Positions 40,404 through 51,236 of a stretch of DNA of 64,000 nucleotides are shown piece after piece. The notes beneath the pieces are model-generated. The model was not told the DNA's origin, did not search any database, and was given only the letters and a program-made list of their open reading frames with translations. Within the stretch, counting starts at the first letter, position 1. Each line of letters opens with the position of its first letter. Origin of the DNA: Linnemannia hyalina (taxonomy: Eukaryota; Mortierellomycota; Mortierellomycetes; Mortierellales; Mortierellaceae); contig JAHRHY010000033.1 of assembly GCA_019671135.1 (NCBI GenBank), positions 33,989-97,988 of the forward strand, given 5' to 3'. Position numbers and translations under genes: made by a program.

Positions 40404-40734
40404 CAGTGGGTTACAAAACTGTACAAATGTTTTGAACTCTTATCTTTCATACCTTTTTTCTCAAGAATGATATTGACATCCAGACCTTTCTAGATCTCAG
40501 CAAACTTGTATGTCATTGTTACGTCAACTGGTGCAATTGAAATAATCCTTCCATCATTCATGCTATTTTTTTTCTAGAAAGAACTACAGCAAGTCATTTA
40601 TACAGTTTTGTAACCATGACATATTTGTTATATCATTCAACATTTACATCCATCTTTTCTTTTATATACTTGGACAATCGTTTTATTTTTCTACTTTCTT
40701 ACACCTCATGATACTCTTCATTAACACATCAAAT

Positions 40735-42013
40735 ATGAAGCCAATCAAACCATCGACTGTCAAGACTGCCCTTCGCTTACTTGAGCAGCCCAAATCTATC
40801 CGTCAGGTTGCTGCAGAGGTTGGAATATCCAAGACATCCGTCCAGAACATTTCCAGGACATTGGCGCCAACCAGGACCAAGAGCAAAGGAGGTCGACCAC
40901 GAAAGTTCAATTATCGAAACGCATTTTATATTCGACTTTTGATCCATCGTGGCATAATCGACACAGCTGCACAAGCTACCAGACGATACAATGACGAGAA
41001 CGAGGATCCGGTGTCAGCCAATACTGTGCGTCGAGCCCTGAGGGATATTGGTCTAAAAGCCAAGAGACGGGTCAAAAAACCAAGGCTGACGAAACCTCAA
41101 AAGAAGGCGCACTTGGACTTTGCGCTGGAGCATAAAGACTGGACGGAGGCTGATTGAAAGCAAGTAATTTGGTCCGACGAGTCCAAGATCAACAGAATAT
41201 CTTCAGATGGCATGCGCTACACGTGGGTAGTGTTGTGTACGCGCACAACATGTGTGAGATGTTTAGCCTCTGCTAGTCGCAGCAGTTGCATGTTTACTCA
41301 CGTGATAAGAGGAGACTATTTAACAAAGACAGATAGAAAATAAAGAGGATACGTTTCTGTCCAGCTCAAATCTACTTCCATACACAATTGTCTATCACCT
41401 TATCACTCTCACTTCATTATCATTCATATCTTTATTGTTGACACAACAGGTAGAGTCCAATAAGGAACCAAAGGTCAAAGCAGGCGATGTTCACCCAAAT
41501 TTGATTATGCCCACAGTTAAGCATGGTGGTGGATCGATTATGGTTTGGGGCTGTATGACTTGGGATGGACCCGGTTTCTTGGCCAAGATCGACTCTACAC
41601 TGGACTCGGCACTATATATTCGCATCCTTCAGGATGAGCTATTGGATACCATCGATTGGTACAACATCGATCCAGAGCAATTTATCTTCCAACAAGACAA
41701 TGATCCCAAGCATACCGCCAAGGCAACCAAGTCCTACCTTACCTCCATTGAGTTGACAGAGGCGACAGGAAGACTACTCACATGGCCTTCTAATTCGCCA
41801 GACCTTAATCCTATAGAGCACTTGTGGGAACACTTGAAAAAAAAACTTCGCGAGCGTGGGACTATTCCTGAGGGCATGCTTGACCTGTGGAAACGAGTGA
41901 ATGAGATCTGGGAGGATGAGACGCCGATAGAGGTCTGCCGCAATCTGATTCGGAGTATGCCTGAACGGATGCAAGCTGTCATCAAGGCGAAAGGTGGCAA
42001 TACACGATTTTGA
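40735..42013 (+). pseudogene. Tc1-like transposase, broken
   Basis: N-terminal helix-turn-helix (TVKTALRLLEQ, RQVAAEVGISKTSVQNIS) and basic GRPRKF, then the second HTH. After WTEAD a TGA at 41155 interrupts, where the family has Trp or another residue. The frame continues with VIWSDESKI (first Asp) to 41230. A 218-bp solo LTR follows; from 41449 the frame resumes with VESNKEPK, HGGGSIMVWGC, QQDNDPKHTA (second Asp) and SPDLNPIEHLWEHLKK (DD34E-type Glu) to the stop at 42013. Dead because of the stop codon and the LTR; otherwise well preserved. Confidence 0.9.
41231..41448 (+). repeat. Solo LTR (218 bp)
   Basis: Ends TGTTGTGT and ACACAACA, with 5-bp TSD GGTAG (41226-41230 and 41449-41453). Removing it with one TSD restores the transposase frame. 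Polymerase genes are absent; Copia or Gypsy origin cannot be told. Confidence 0.9.
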
Positions 42014-42244
42014 TATGCTAATAAAAATCATGGTTACAAAACTGTACAAATGACCCACTGTTGATCTTTCTAGCAAAAATTCGGAATGAATAACAGAAGG
42101 ATTATTTAATTGCACCAGTTGACGTAACAATGACATACAAGTTTGCTGAGATCTAGAAAGGTCTGGATGTCAATACCATTCTTAAGAAAAAAGGTATGAA
42201 AGATAAGAGTTCAAAACATTTGTACAGTTTTGTAACCCACTGTA

Positions 42245-43240
42245 TTATTTCCCAAGAGTGCATACGGCGAACGCAGTGCAGGTGAGGTATAGTAGCGAAG
42301 TGGGTGAACGATGAAGAAATAAGCAATGGCAAATGATTAACCAGAGCAAAGGTAGAGAGCAAAAAGAGATGATGATCAAAAGAGTAGAGTGGAGGGGCAA
42401 AGTAGATCACTGTAAAATGGGTGAGAGAGCAAAGGATGAGAATAATTGACAAGACGACGATGAAAGGGGAGACAAAGTGGGGGTGATGAAAAAGGGAGTT
42501 GTGGCAATGGCGAGGGATGATGAGACGGCGTGAGAGTTCTGGCAGCAGCGCGTGATGATGAGCGCGTGGGAGTGGTGAAGGGAGAGAGGGGTGTGGGAGT
42601 GGTAATAAGATGGTATGAAAGTGTGGGCGTGAGAGCAGCAGAAGGAGAGCAGTGGACAGGTGCAGGAGACAGAAACGGATGATCTTTATTGTACATGGAA
42701 GCCGGGGTATTTATATATGCTACGCTATAGGCTCCAGGATGGTGGTGATGTGGTTAGATGGGAAGGTGGTTAGATGGGAAGGTGGTTAGATAGAGAGGTG
42801 GTTAGATGGGGAGGTGGTTAGATGGGGAGCAGACTATTATATTACTGTTGCAGTGGGGGGGCAGTGCCGTGCATGCAGTCAAGGAGTGGAAACGAGGATT
42901 GTGGAGTGTGAGTGAAAAGGAGGTTCGTTGCTCGCAGCAGCATACAACAGCAGCAAAAGTAGCTAAGCCCAGAGCGAGACAAACTGGCAGGTCGTTTGAG
43001 ACAGAGAGAGCGAGAGGCAGAGCATGAAAACCGGTGTGGATCAAGACTCGTTTTTGGACAAAAGACAATTTATTGAGAGGTAGTAAGATGCTTGCTGTAC
43101 AGGGCCATTGGCAGGGAGAAAAGGGGCCGATCATAGGGTTAAGTGCGACATGCGCCTACTCGCGCGCTCTGAGAGGGAGCGAAAGGGAGGAAGAGAGGAA
43201 GTGAGAAGGAGAGAGGGAGGAAGAACCATAGTCGACTTGT
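42245..43240. other. Gap: purine-rich sequence with minisatellite
   Basis: No gene supported. A ~17-bp unit GGTGGTTAGATGGGAA repeats about five times at 42748-42828. Near 42677-42710 the minus strand has TATATAAATACC and AATAAAGATCATCC; a related block is at 47410-47450, so both may be LTR remnants. Confidence 0.45.
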
Positions 43241-43966
43241 TTACTTGACACGAGAAAACTTCCATCCCCACAAATGGTCTTCGGTTCTGCGGTGGACAAA
43301 GTTGAGATAGTAGGGCTCCTCCTTGCCCGTGTAGTCGTAGCCGACAACCAGGGTCCTGTTGAAGACCTTCTTGGGGTAGGCGAGCTCGTAGCTGGTGAAG
43401 GGACCACCCGCAACACGGGTGACCTTGAACCGCTGTTTGGTGGTGGTGACACCGACATAGGCACCAGGAAGAGCACCCGAGCGGCCAGGAGAGAGGTACT
43501 TGCCTCGAGCACCCTTGGACTCGATTGTGACCACGTTGTTGCCGCAGTGCTTCACCTTCCAGATCTGGAACTTGGAATCTTTGTTCAGGGGGAAAGTGCG
43601 GACACTGCCTGTGCGAGCATCGGGCTCGGCCGTGGCGAAGCGGTGGGTCTGAGGGGCCTATGTAAAGGTGCAAAGGTTGGAAAGTGAAAAGAAAGAAATG
43701 GCGCGAAAAGCAGCTCATTGAAGAGGGTATATGGGTGAGTGTGTGGCAGGGTGGTAGGCACGGTTCAGAATAGGACGATCGACCCTGCATGACTGCTGAT
43801 GCTGTTGTTGTTGATGCTCCCGGAAGGGATGTGGGATTAAAGGCAGGCATACCTGGAAGTGGCCATAGTAGAATCGGTACTCGCCGCTTGGGAGATAGAT
43901 CTCCGCCGACAAGACGGCCTGGACAAGGGCGAGTAGAGTGACAAGGGCAAGGATGGCCAGATGCAT
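43241..43966 (-). CDS. Small secreted protein, two exons
   Basis: Exon 1 43966-43853 encodes a signal peptide (MHLAILALVTLLALVQAVLS) and EIYLPSGEYRFYYGHFQ. A 195-bp intron (donor CAG|GTATGC, acceptor ACATAG) is phase 0. Exon 2 43657-43241 encodes 138 residues. Mature protein ~155 residues with one Cys, rich in aromatic and hydrophobic beta strands: FQIWKVKHCG, RFKVTRVAGG and the end WGWKFSRVK. The spacing of these Trp/Phe strands would suit a beta-trefoil such as ricin-B-like lectins or I66-type inhibitors, but that is a guess from pattern. The minus-strand TATATAAAG at 44067-44075 lies ~100 bp before the ATG. It appears intact. Confidence 0.75.
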
Positions 43967-44066
43967 TGTTGGACCAAGAGATGTGAGATGTTGGTGTTTT
44001 GTGGTGTGGTGTGGTGTTGTGTGGCGGCGAAGAAAAAGAAGTGAGAGAAGGAGAGAAGGCACTCGT

Positions 44067-44075
44067 CTTTATATA
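44067..44075 (-). promoter_or_regulatory. TATA box of the secreted-protein gene
   Basis: TATATAAAG on the minus strand, ~100 bp upstream of the ATG at 43966. Confidence 0.6.
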
Positions 44076-45194
44076 CTATTGCCATCTACCACACTCTCAT
44101 ACACACACACACCTCCCTCCTTCGTCTACCGATCCCCGTGAAGCGGCTTCCCGACCGAACCAAATATGCCATCATTGCATACAAACAATACTTTGACAAT
44201 CTGCAAAAGAAATGAGCAAAAGTAACCTTCTTCCCACAGTCCTTTTTGTTTGGGCTCAACACTAAACCGCGGCACATCAAAGGCACTCAATTCGCTCTAC
44301 AATCGAGTGAGCACCTTGATCTCTCTTCTTGAAGAGAAGAGGAAGAGCACAAGCGTAAATCCGCCTATATTTAGCCTCGGCGTTCGTGCACTTTGCCCAC
44401 ACCATGAGATCTATTGATGGCATGTGAGTGTTTCTCTCTTCTCTCTTGTCCCTCTGGATGATGTGGAATCAACACCCAGCACAGATTTAACGTTTGTCTT
44501 TGGAGGTCCCTGCGCTCTCAACCACCCAAAAGATTTCGACTCCTTGCGTACGGTTTCCAACAACGCGTGAGCAGGGTAACAAGAGACAACGAGACAGCGG
44601 ACAAAACTAAGAGAGCATGGCCCCACACAACTTTTCATCGGCGCTTTTTTTCTGCTTGGTGCAACCCGGTGTGTGCTGTTTGCACCGTGCAAGCTTGATG
44701 AATAGTAACAATCTCTTCCTTGTGATCCATAACACCAATGTCTTTCATCCTTCTTCGCATTTGCAAGCAGAAGGAGAGAAGCAACAACAATAGCAACAAC
44801 AGCAACGACTCAATTGCTAGGGATACGTTGAACAGGTATTTAAAGAATGGGCCGATGAATAGATAACGAACGTGTCGACGGCGAACAACTGGACAGGAGA
44901 GAGAGGAAGCGGTGATAGGTACGGAAAGAAGGGACAGACAGAAGTGAGGGATTGAGATGAGGGAGTAGAAGTGAGACAAGGAGGGAGGGACACGCTCGTC
45001 TTGTTGGGGTGAAATGGCGAGGCCTCCCCCTTGCTGCTTCACAGCCTGCCGCGATGCATGCGAGTTTGTTGTGTGGGAAACAACATTCTCACTGGCGTAC
45101 CTATTCAATGACATGCATTTGCCAATATTACACCCTTTCTCTTTTCCTTTCTCACTCTCTTTCGCCCTACGTGTTGGTACTACACTCACTCAAA
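44076..45194. other. Gap without a supported gene
   Basis: Mixed sequence; open frames here (for example minus 44635-45189) lack any motif and look fortuitous. Confidence 0.4.
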
Positions 45195-45326
45195 ATGAGC
45201 AGCAGTAAAAGGAGAGTCCGGGTGGGCTTGCGAATTCGTCCGACAGCCTTGCACATACTCCCGGGGCCATTTTTGTTGCTTGCCTGTTTGCACAGAATAG
45301 CCCAACCCAGCGGCTCGATAGCCTAG
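45195..45326 (+). pseudogene. Possible 5' exon of a kinesin gene (fragment)
   Basis: After a pyrimidine-rich leader, ATG at 45195 begins MSSSKRRVRVGLRIRP, the typical first beta strand of kinesin motor domains (VRVxxRIRP). The motor domain does not continue; the frame ends at 45326 in unrelated residues, and no obvious donor site follows the motif. A short match, so chance is possible. Confidence 0.3.
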
Positions 45327-45859
45327 TAAAAAAAAAAGAGAAAAAGAGAGATGGGCAGTGGATCACATTGGTGTCATTGAGAAATAAGGTTACTAAAGTA
45401 ACGAACATCCCTGTCGATTTTGGGTGGTCTGAACGGACAAGGCGAGATGGATGGTTGTAGAGTGCGTGCTGTTTGAAATTTGCCAGGTTCAGCAGGCAGC
45501 AAAGCAAGGTCAGCCCTTGGTCTGAACACGACCGCCTTTTTTTAGGATTCACTTTGTCACCGAAAGTTTATTTTTATCAGGACAACAAGGGTCAAAGCAC
45601 TCCTATATTGACCCGCTTCCTCTTTTCCGATCTTTTAGTTGATTTTAATTCATTCTTTTTATTCAGTCTCGGTCATGTGACGCGTCGAACCTCTGTATTT
45701 TGAACGCATGTGGATGGTGCGGAAGAACACTAGAAAAAAAACCATCTCGTCACCTCGACTTTTCATCACTATAGAACGGAAAGGATGTCTCGTCTCTTCA
45801 TCATCCAACTATTGCAGTATTGTCCTTTTTCTTGGATTCTCCTTACTCCTCATGACTGA

Positions 45860-46138
45860 ACACAAAAACCTGAAACCTGTATCCCAACGCGACAAAAACC
45901 CCCGCATAATCATGGCAGAAAGACTCAACTTCTCCAACAGTGGCTCTCTGACCGTGACAACTGTCGAAAAGTATCTGGCTGCGAACTTTCAGTGGCAAAG
46001 TACGAGCGAGCTCATGGCTGGAAACCCCACATCATTGAACGGCTTATGAAGGATAGAGAGGAGCTAGAGGCAGTGGACCCCGAGTTGGCCGATGAACAAC
46101 GCCGGACTGCCAACGTCCATTTTACGCTTTGGAGATAG
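45860..46138 (+). pseudogene. Exon-like coding fragment, 92 codons, unknown
   Basis: Open from a stop at 45857 to TAG at 46136, with no good ATG. Codes a basic, protein-like sequence (QLLQQWLSDRDNCRKVSG, YERAHGWKPHIIERLMKD, DEQRRTANVHFTLWR). Composition looks coding. It may be the last exon or a remnant of a DNA-binding protein; I do not recognise it. Confidence 0.35.
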
Positions 46139-46321
46139 TCCTAGTAGATTTGATCAAGGATATTGTCGTGAATCTAGACGCGAGTCAAGGTCGACCTTGT
46201 TCTCGAGAGCGGGGCAAGTGTGAGGAATGGAGAGCAGGGGTGAGAGAGATATTTCGAGAGAGGTGATGGTCAGGTGCAAGGAGTGTTGAATTTAGGGGAA
46301 ACTCAGGAACAGGTGTATTAG

Positions 46322-46816
46322 GCGGCCCCTTCATGTGCAGAGGATATAAAAAGGCATATAAAAAATATCCAAAGCCCAAGGAACGGAGTGTTTACTTCCA
46401 TAACTGACATATCTCTTCATAGTGGGCAACAGAACACAGAATAAAATAGCAATAGACAGCACATGTTTTTTTAAAATGTAATCTCTTCCCTGTATTTCGC
46501 CCCAAAGATACAGTTGAGAGTACAAGTGCTTTAGATGATGACATACAAGAACTACTCTGGCGAATCTTGCAGTGAGGGTTACAGGTTAATAGTAGATGGA
46601 CATATTCAAGAGTGTGGTGTGCGAAAAATAAGAAGACTTTGTTGTTTGGAGAATAGGTTGGTGTTTAGTAGGATAGTTGAACAAAAAATGTTACAATGGT
46701 TGTCTTATATGCTTGGTATCATATATACATTCTCATCCCATAGTCGCTATGGATATTGTCGAGATCTACAGAGATGTAACAAACACCATATGATAACTTG
46801 GACCTGAAAGGCCTCC
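46322..46816 (-). mobile_element. Solo S element S5
   Basis: 495 bp, minus strand, flanked by TAG on both sides (46319-46321 and 46817-46819). Carries the S4-type variants (GACCTGAAAGG end, GTCGCTATGG). Either a solo derivative of a full element or a self-standing non-autonomous unit. Confidence 0.85.
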
Positions 46817-46863
46817 TAGGAGCAGAGCCAAAGGGTACGAGCAGAGGAACAGAGGGAGACAAG

Positions 46864-47358
46864 GCGGCCCCTTCATGTGCAGAGGATATAAAAAGGCATA
46901 TAAAAAATATCCAAAGTCCAAGGAACGGAGTGTTGACTTCCATAACTGGCATATCTCTTCATAGTGGGCAACAGAACACAGAATAAAATAGCAATAGACA
47001 GCACAAGAATTTTTAAAATGTAATCTCTCCCCTGTATTTCACGACAAAGATACAGTTGAGAATACAAGTGCTTTAGATGATCACATACAAGAACTACTCT
47101 GTCGAATCTTGCAGTGAGGGTTACAGTTTAATAGTAGATGAACACATTCAAGATATTGGTGAGCGAAAAATAAGAAGACTTTGTTGTTTGGAGAATGTAG
47201 TTGTGTTTAGTAGGATAATCGCGCAAGGAATGTTACAGTGGTTGTTTTAAATGGTTGATATCATACATACACTCTCCTCTAATGGACGCGGTGGATATCG
47301 TCAAGATCTGCAGAGATGTAACAAACACCATATGATAATTTGGACTTGAAAGGCCTCC
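46864..47358 (-). mobile_element. Solo S element S6 (mosaic)
   Basis: 495 bp, minus strand, flanked by AAG (46861-46863 and 47359-47361), only 47 bp from S5. Its first ~200 bp resemble the copy 3 type (GGCATATCTCTTCATAGTGGG). The remainder resembles the copy 1 type (GGACGCGGTGGATATCGTC). It is therefore a recombinant of two S subfamilies. Confidence 0.85.
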
Positions 47359-47618
47359 AAGGACGAGAGTGGAGAAAAGAGAGTACTAGGAACGAGGAGG
47401 AAAGGCTAGAAACGGATGATGTTTATTATACAGGAAGAGAGTGGTATTTATACTAGTGTACAGAGGGCGTGGTTAAGGAAGGCGAAGTAGGAAAGAGGTG
47501 GGGGCATGGTTAAGGAGGGCGAAGTAGAAAGGAAGTGAAGGCGTGGTTAAAGAAGGCTAAGTAGAAACTCTCTATGATACGAAGGCAAAGTAAGAGAACA
47601 GTCTACGATACTATCACA
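47359..47618. other. Gap with LTR-like motif block
   Basis: No gene. AGAAACGGATGATGTTTATTATACAGG near 47407 resembles 42670-42695; repeats of GTGGTTAA.GAAGGC follow. Confidence 0.4.
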
Positions 47619-47787
47619 TCTTGCAGAGCGGAAAGGCTTGTGAGGTTCCTGCTAATGTTAATTTCAAATATTGGAAGAGATAAATCCATTGCAGACGACT
47701 TTTAAGCAACGTGGTATTGTAAGCAGTAGAGACGCTCTGTTGCGTCGATCTGCTGAGATTAAGCCATATGTTGTAAAGATTTGTTCG
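47619..47787 (+). pseudogene. 28S rRNA 3'-end fragment
   Basis: TCTTGCAGAGCGGAAAGGC ... CTGCTGAGATTAAGCC ... GATTTGTTCG corresponds to the last ~170 bases of 28S and is very close to the same part of the copy at 48069-48643, with small deletions. Confidence 0.85.
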
Positions 47788-47949
47788 AAAGAACAACATC
47801 TCTTTTTTTCTTTTTTCTTTCTGGGCTCAATTTAAGGGCAGTTTAACATATGCCTTAGAGGTTGGGTTGTGCGGATGGTCGAGTTGATTTCTAGTGGGTT
47901 GAGCCTCGTGTATCTGTATTGAATGGGCCGGCTGCAGGTTCTATCTCTC

Positions 47950-48065
47950 TTAACGTCACCCCCTCTCACTCTTAACGTCACCCCCTCTCACTCTTAACGT
48001 CACCCCCTCAAATTCTTAACGTCACCCCCACTCAAATTCTTAACGTCACCCCCTCTCACTCAAAT
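47950..48065 (+). repeat. Minisatellite, 22-24-bp unit
   Basis: Five tandem units of TTAACGTCACCCCCTCTCAC (22, 22, 22 and 24 bp apart), each with CGTCA, directly before the 28S fragment. Confidence 0.9.
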
Positions 48066-48068
48066 CAT

Positions 48069-48109
48069 GGATAACTGGCTTGTGGCAGCCAAGCGTTCAT
48101 AGCGACGTT

Positions 48110-48145
<36 letters not shown>

Positions 48146-48189
48146 ACTGAAGCAGAATTCAGTAAGCGTTGGATTGTTCACCCACTAAT

Positions 48190-48244
<55 letters not shown>

Positions 48245-48643
48245 ATGAAATGTTGTTGCAATAGTAATTGAACTTAGTACGAGAGGAACCGTTCATTCGG
48301 ATAATTGGTATTTGGGCCTGCCTGAGCAGGCAATGGCCCGAAGCTATCATCCGTTGGGTTATGGCTGAACGCCTCTAAGTCAGAACCCGTGCTAGAACGC
48401 GACGATTACCGCCTTTTCCGATTTTTAGTTGAATACGAATAGATCCTCGGATCCTGAATCATACTACGTGGGGTTATCTTGCAGAGCGGAAAGGCTTTGT
48501 GAGGTTCCTGCTAATGTTAATTTCAAATATTGGAAGAGATAAATCCATTGCAGACGACTTTAATTGAACGGGGTATTGTAAGCAGTAGAGTAGCCTTGTT
48601 GCTACGATCTGCTGAGATTAAGCCCATTGTTCTATAGATTTGT
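48069..48643 (+). pseudogene. 28S rRNA, last ~575 bases
   Basis: Starts GGATAACTGGCTTGTGGC and runs through the sarcin-ricin loop (AGTACGAGAGGAACC) to ATTAAGCCC ... AGATTTGT, the 28S end. Downstream GTTCGAAAGAAC and a pyrimidine-rich run resemble the spacer after rDNA. Cut at its 5' side, with a probable extra A (GATGAAATG), so it is not a working gene. Confidence 0.92.
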
Positions 48644-48770
48644 TCGAAAGAACATCTCTCTCTTTCATTCATTCTTTTTTTTCTTTACTTTTCGACTGGA
48701 TTTTAAGGGCTATTTCCACTTTGTTCTATCCCGCAACTTGCAACTTGGTCAATTTTTCTTTACAGACGAT

Positions 48771-48810
48771 GCTGAGATTAAGCACCATGTTGTAAAGATT
48801 TGTTCGATAG
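48771..48810 (+). pseudogene. 28S rRNA terminal fragment
   Basis: GCTGAGATTAAGCACCATG ... GATTTGTTCGA, a third copy of the 28S tail, again followed by a pyrimidine-rich stretch. Confidence 0.75.
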
Positions 48811-50635
48811 AGCAACATCTCTCTCTCTTTTTTATCATGGCTTATTAGGGCTGTTCTTTTTTTCTGCATAATCTTGGACTCAAAAAAGAATTTCTTACAA
48901 TACTCTGTAAATTAAATGTTTACAAGGGTGTATGAATGAACGTGTACAATGAGTAAAGATTCGATGAAAGGGGTCTTTTACATTAGTGTAAGGCGCACTC
49001 GACGAGTGAATAAACACACATAGGTAAGCATTTCATAAAATGAAGGTCGTACAACCCAGTAAGGCTCTGGTTTTTTTGGAATGTTTACAATGGTGTATCA
49101 ATTAGCCCCAAATCCATTTTTTACATACATGTAGGAACATACAGAATCGCCTTTTCTTACCCCATTGTAAACAAAGCCCGATTCTGCCTCCTTTACAACT
49201 GAGTAAGGATTACAGCAGAATAGAGGAGGTTTCTATTTGCCGACAATTGGTCTAATCCTGGCTTGACCAGCGCTGCTGGATGCCTTAAGCGTCATTTGAC
49301 TAGGCGACTCTTATCTGCGAACTGTCCATTTTTTTTTGCTTCTTTGATTTGACAGAAAGCAACAAAAGGTGTTTGACGCCTTGAGTGTCCATTTTACTGG
49401 TGAAATTGTTTTTGTCTTGAGGATGCTAGCCATCTTGACCTGACTTTTACATACTTTTTTACACTCATTTTTACACCCGTTCATACTTGAACCTGGCCAG
49501 AGTCGAGACACAAATTAGCCTCATCTTCCAGGCCTCTTCTGCACATGAACCGTCATTCGCTTTGTCTTCTTTTCAGATCTCGTCTCTTTCTTCATTCTCT
49601 CTTTATATTCAAACACAAGGAAACAAGGCCAAATCAACTGTTCCACCAAGCTCAGGATCCTATACAGTCCTTGTTTGCTCGTTTGTTTCTTTGTCAAATA
49701 TGTCATACAGGGCAAATAAAATTAGCAAAATATAGTTTATTCTTCGAAGTATCTTATGCCTTGCCGTCCGTGTAATTCTGCACTCAAAGAGGAGGTGACT
49801 ACAGGGAGAGGTGCCAAGGACCTGATTGTGCATCTAAAGGTAGAAGAGAATAAGAATTGGTGAGAGATGAATGGTAGAAGGGGAGGTTAAAGGAGGACAG
49901 AGGGAAGGTGAAGGGGAGTAGAGGGGAGCAGCTAGAGGGGAGTAGAGGGGAGCAGCTAGAGGGGGGTAGAGGGAAAGGGGGAAGGGCGGTAAGAGAAAGA
50001 AAAGAGTGAAGGAGAAAGGGAGACAAGGGATAACGTGCGTGGAGGGAATGGGGGGACGGATGGAGGGATAAAGAGGAAGAGGACAGTTGAGTGTCGTGAG
50101 GCGGTATAGTGAATATGAATAATGCCGATTACGACAACAGAGAAAAGGAAAATGGAACAGAAGGGTGGAAAAGTCCAATTCGGATTGCACCTCTTTTTAA
50201 AAGGGTGTAAGAATTCTCGACAGTTGAGCTGTGTACAATGAGTCGTGTTCTGATGACAGTCGTCCCTCTCTCCCCTTCCTCTCCGCTCCCTGTATCTCTC
50301 ATTTCGTAAACTTGCATCCGTGCACACGGGTGCTTCGAAAAGATAGAAAACAGAGAAAGGCAAGCGATACTAATCACCTGCATGCTCTTTTCTTGCCCAC
50401 ACAATTATACATAAGAAAAACAATTAAGCAAAAACAACAGGGATGAGGTAGCAGGAATGAGTGGTTAAGTTAAGGAACAACCACCTCCACCATCAATCCA
50501 ACAGAAAAACAAAAGATGGTGAGGGACAGAACGAGAGGAAGTCAAGGAGGGACGATGCAAGATTTCAAATAGACAACTTCCTCCAACTCGTGTTATAAAA
50601 AAAGAGAAAATTGGGCGAAAACATGTGCTTACGTC

Positions 50636-50670
<35 letters not shown>

Positions 50671-51236
50671 TTTTCTTCCTTTACAAAGTGGTCAAAGCAT
50701 AACGGCGCGAATGGGCCTCCATAACCTTATACTTTTCTTAGGCCTGGATCTTGATAGAAACAACAAGGTGTACGACCAAGGACGAATATCCCCAAATGAA
50801 AAGCTAGTGCGGGTGAGAGAGAGGGCGAAAGGCAAGCTCGTGAGAACTCAGAATACGAACCTTGCAGACTAAGAGACCTGGGACCAAAGGGTGTATGATG
50901 TGATGTATGCATGTACGAGCCTTGATGAGTATTTTTTTTTCTTTCAATTATGTTTGAGTGGAATCCTTTCCCCTGTTGCGGTACGGGGTTTTTATTTCTA
51001 TTTTACCCCGTCTTTTTATGTAACGAAGAAGTACTGCTAGCGACCACATCACCACATGGCAGATGGTCGCTGCTCAACTACCACCTCCGTGATTGTTTAT
51101 AATAATTATCATCTCCGTGATTATTTACCACCTCTGTGATTAGCTATCACCTCCGTGGTTAAATATCACTCCAGTGGTGTAAAACAATAAAACAACTCTT
51201 TTCTTCTCGTTGACTTAGACCCCATACTTTCCGCCC
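48811..51236. other. Gap, repeat-rich, no gene seen
   Basis: Contains a run of 30 T (50640-50669), a GA-rich stretch with repeated GGGGAGTAGAGGGGAGCAGC (49910-49975), and repeats of (A/T)CACCTC(C/T)GTG(A/G)TTA at 51085-51180. The last lie just outside the clear MULE inverted repeat and may be its outer part. Confidence 0.5.

Larger units (their letters stand above)
40404..42242 (+). mobile_element. Tc1/mariner-type transposon (inactive)
   Basis: 1839 bp between TA dinucleotides (40402-40403 and 42243-42244), starting CAGTGGGTTACAAAACTG and ending with its complement. The inverted repeats are about 214 bp long (40404-40618 and 42029-42242). Each carries the motif GGTTACAAAACTGTACAAAT at its outer end and an inverted copy at its inner end, like paired transposase sites. 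Confidence 0.9.

Noticed and set aside
45600..45700. Further 28S remnant (CTTTTCCGATCTTTTAGTTG)
   Set aside because: Resembles part of 48410-48440, but too short and diverged to call.
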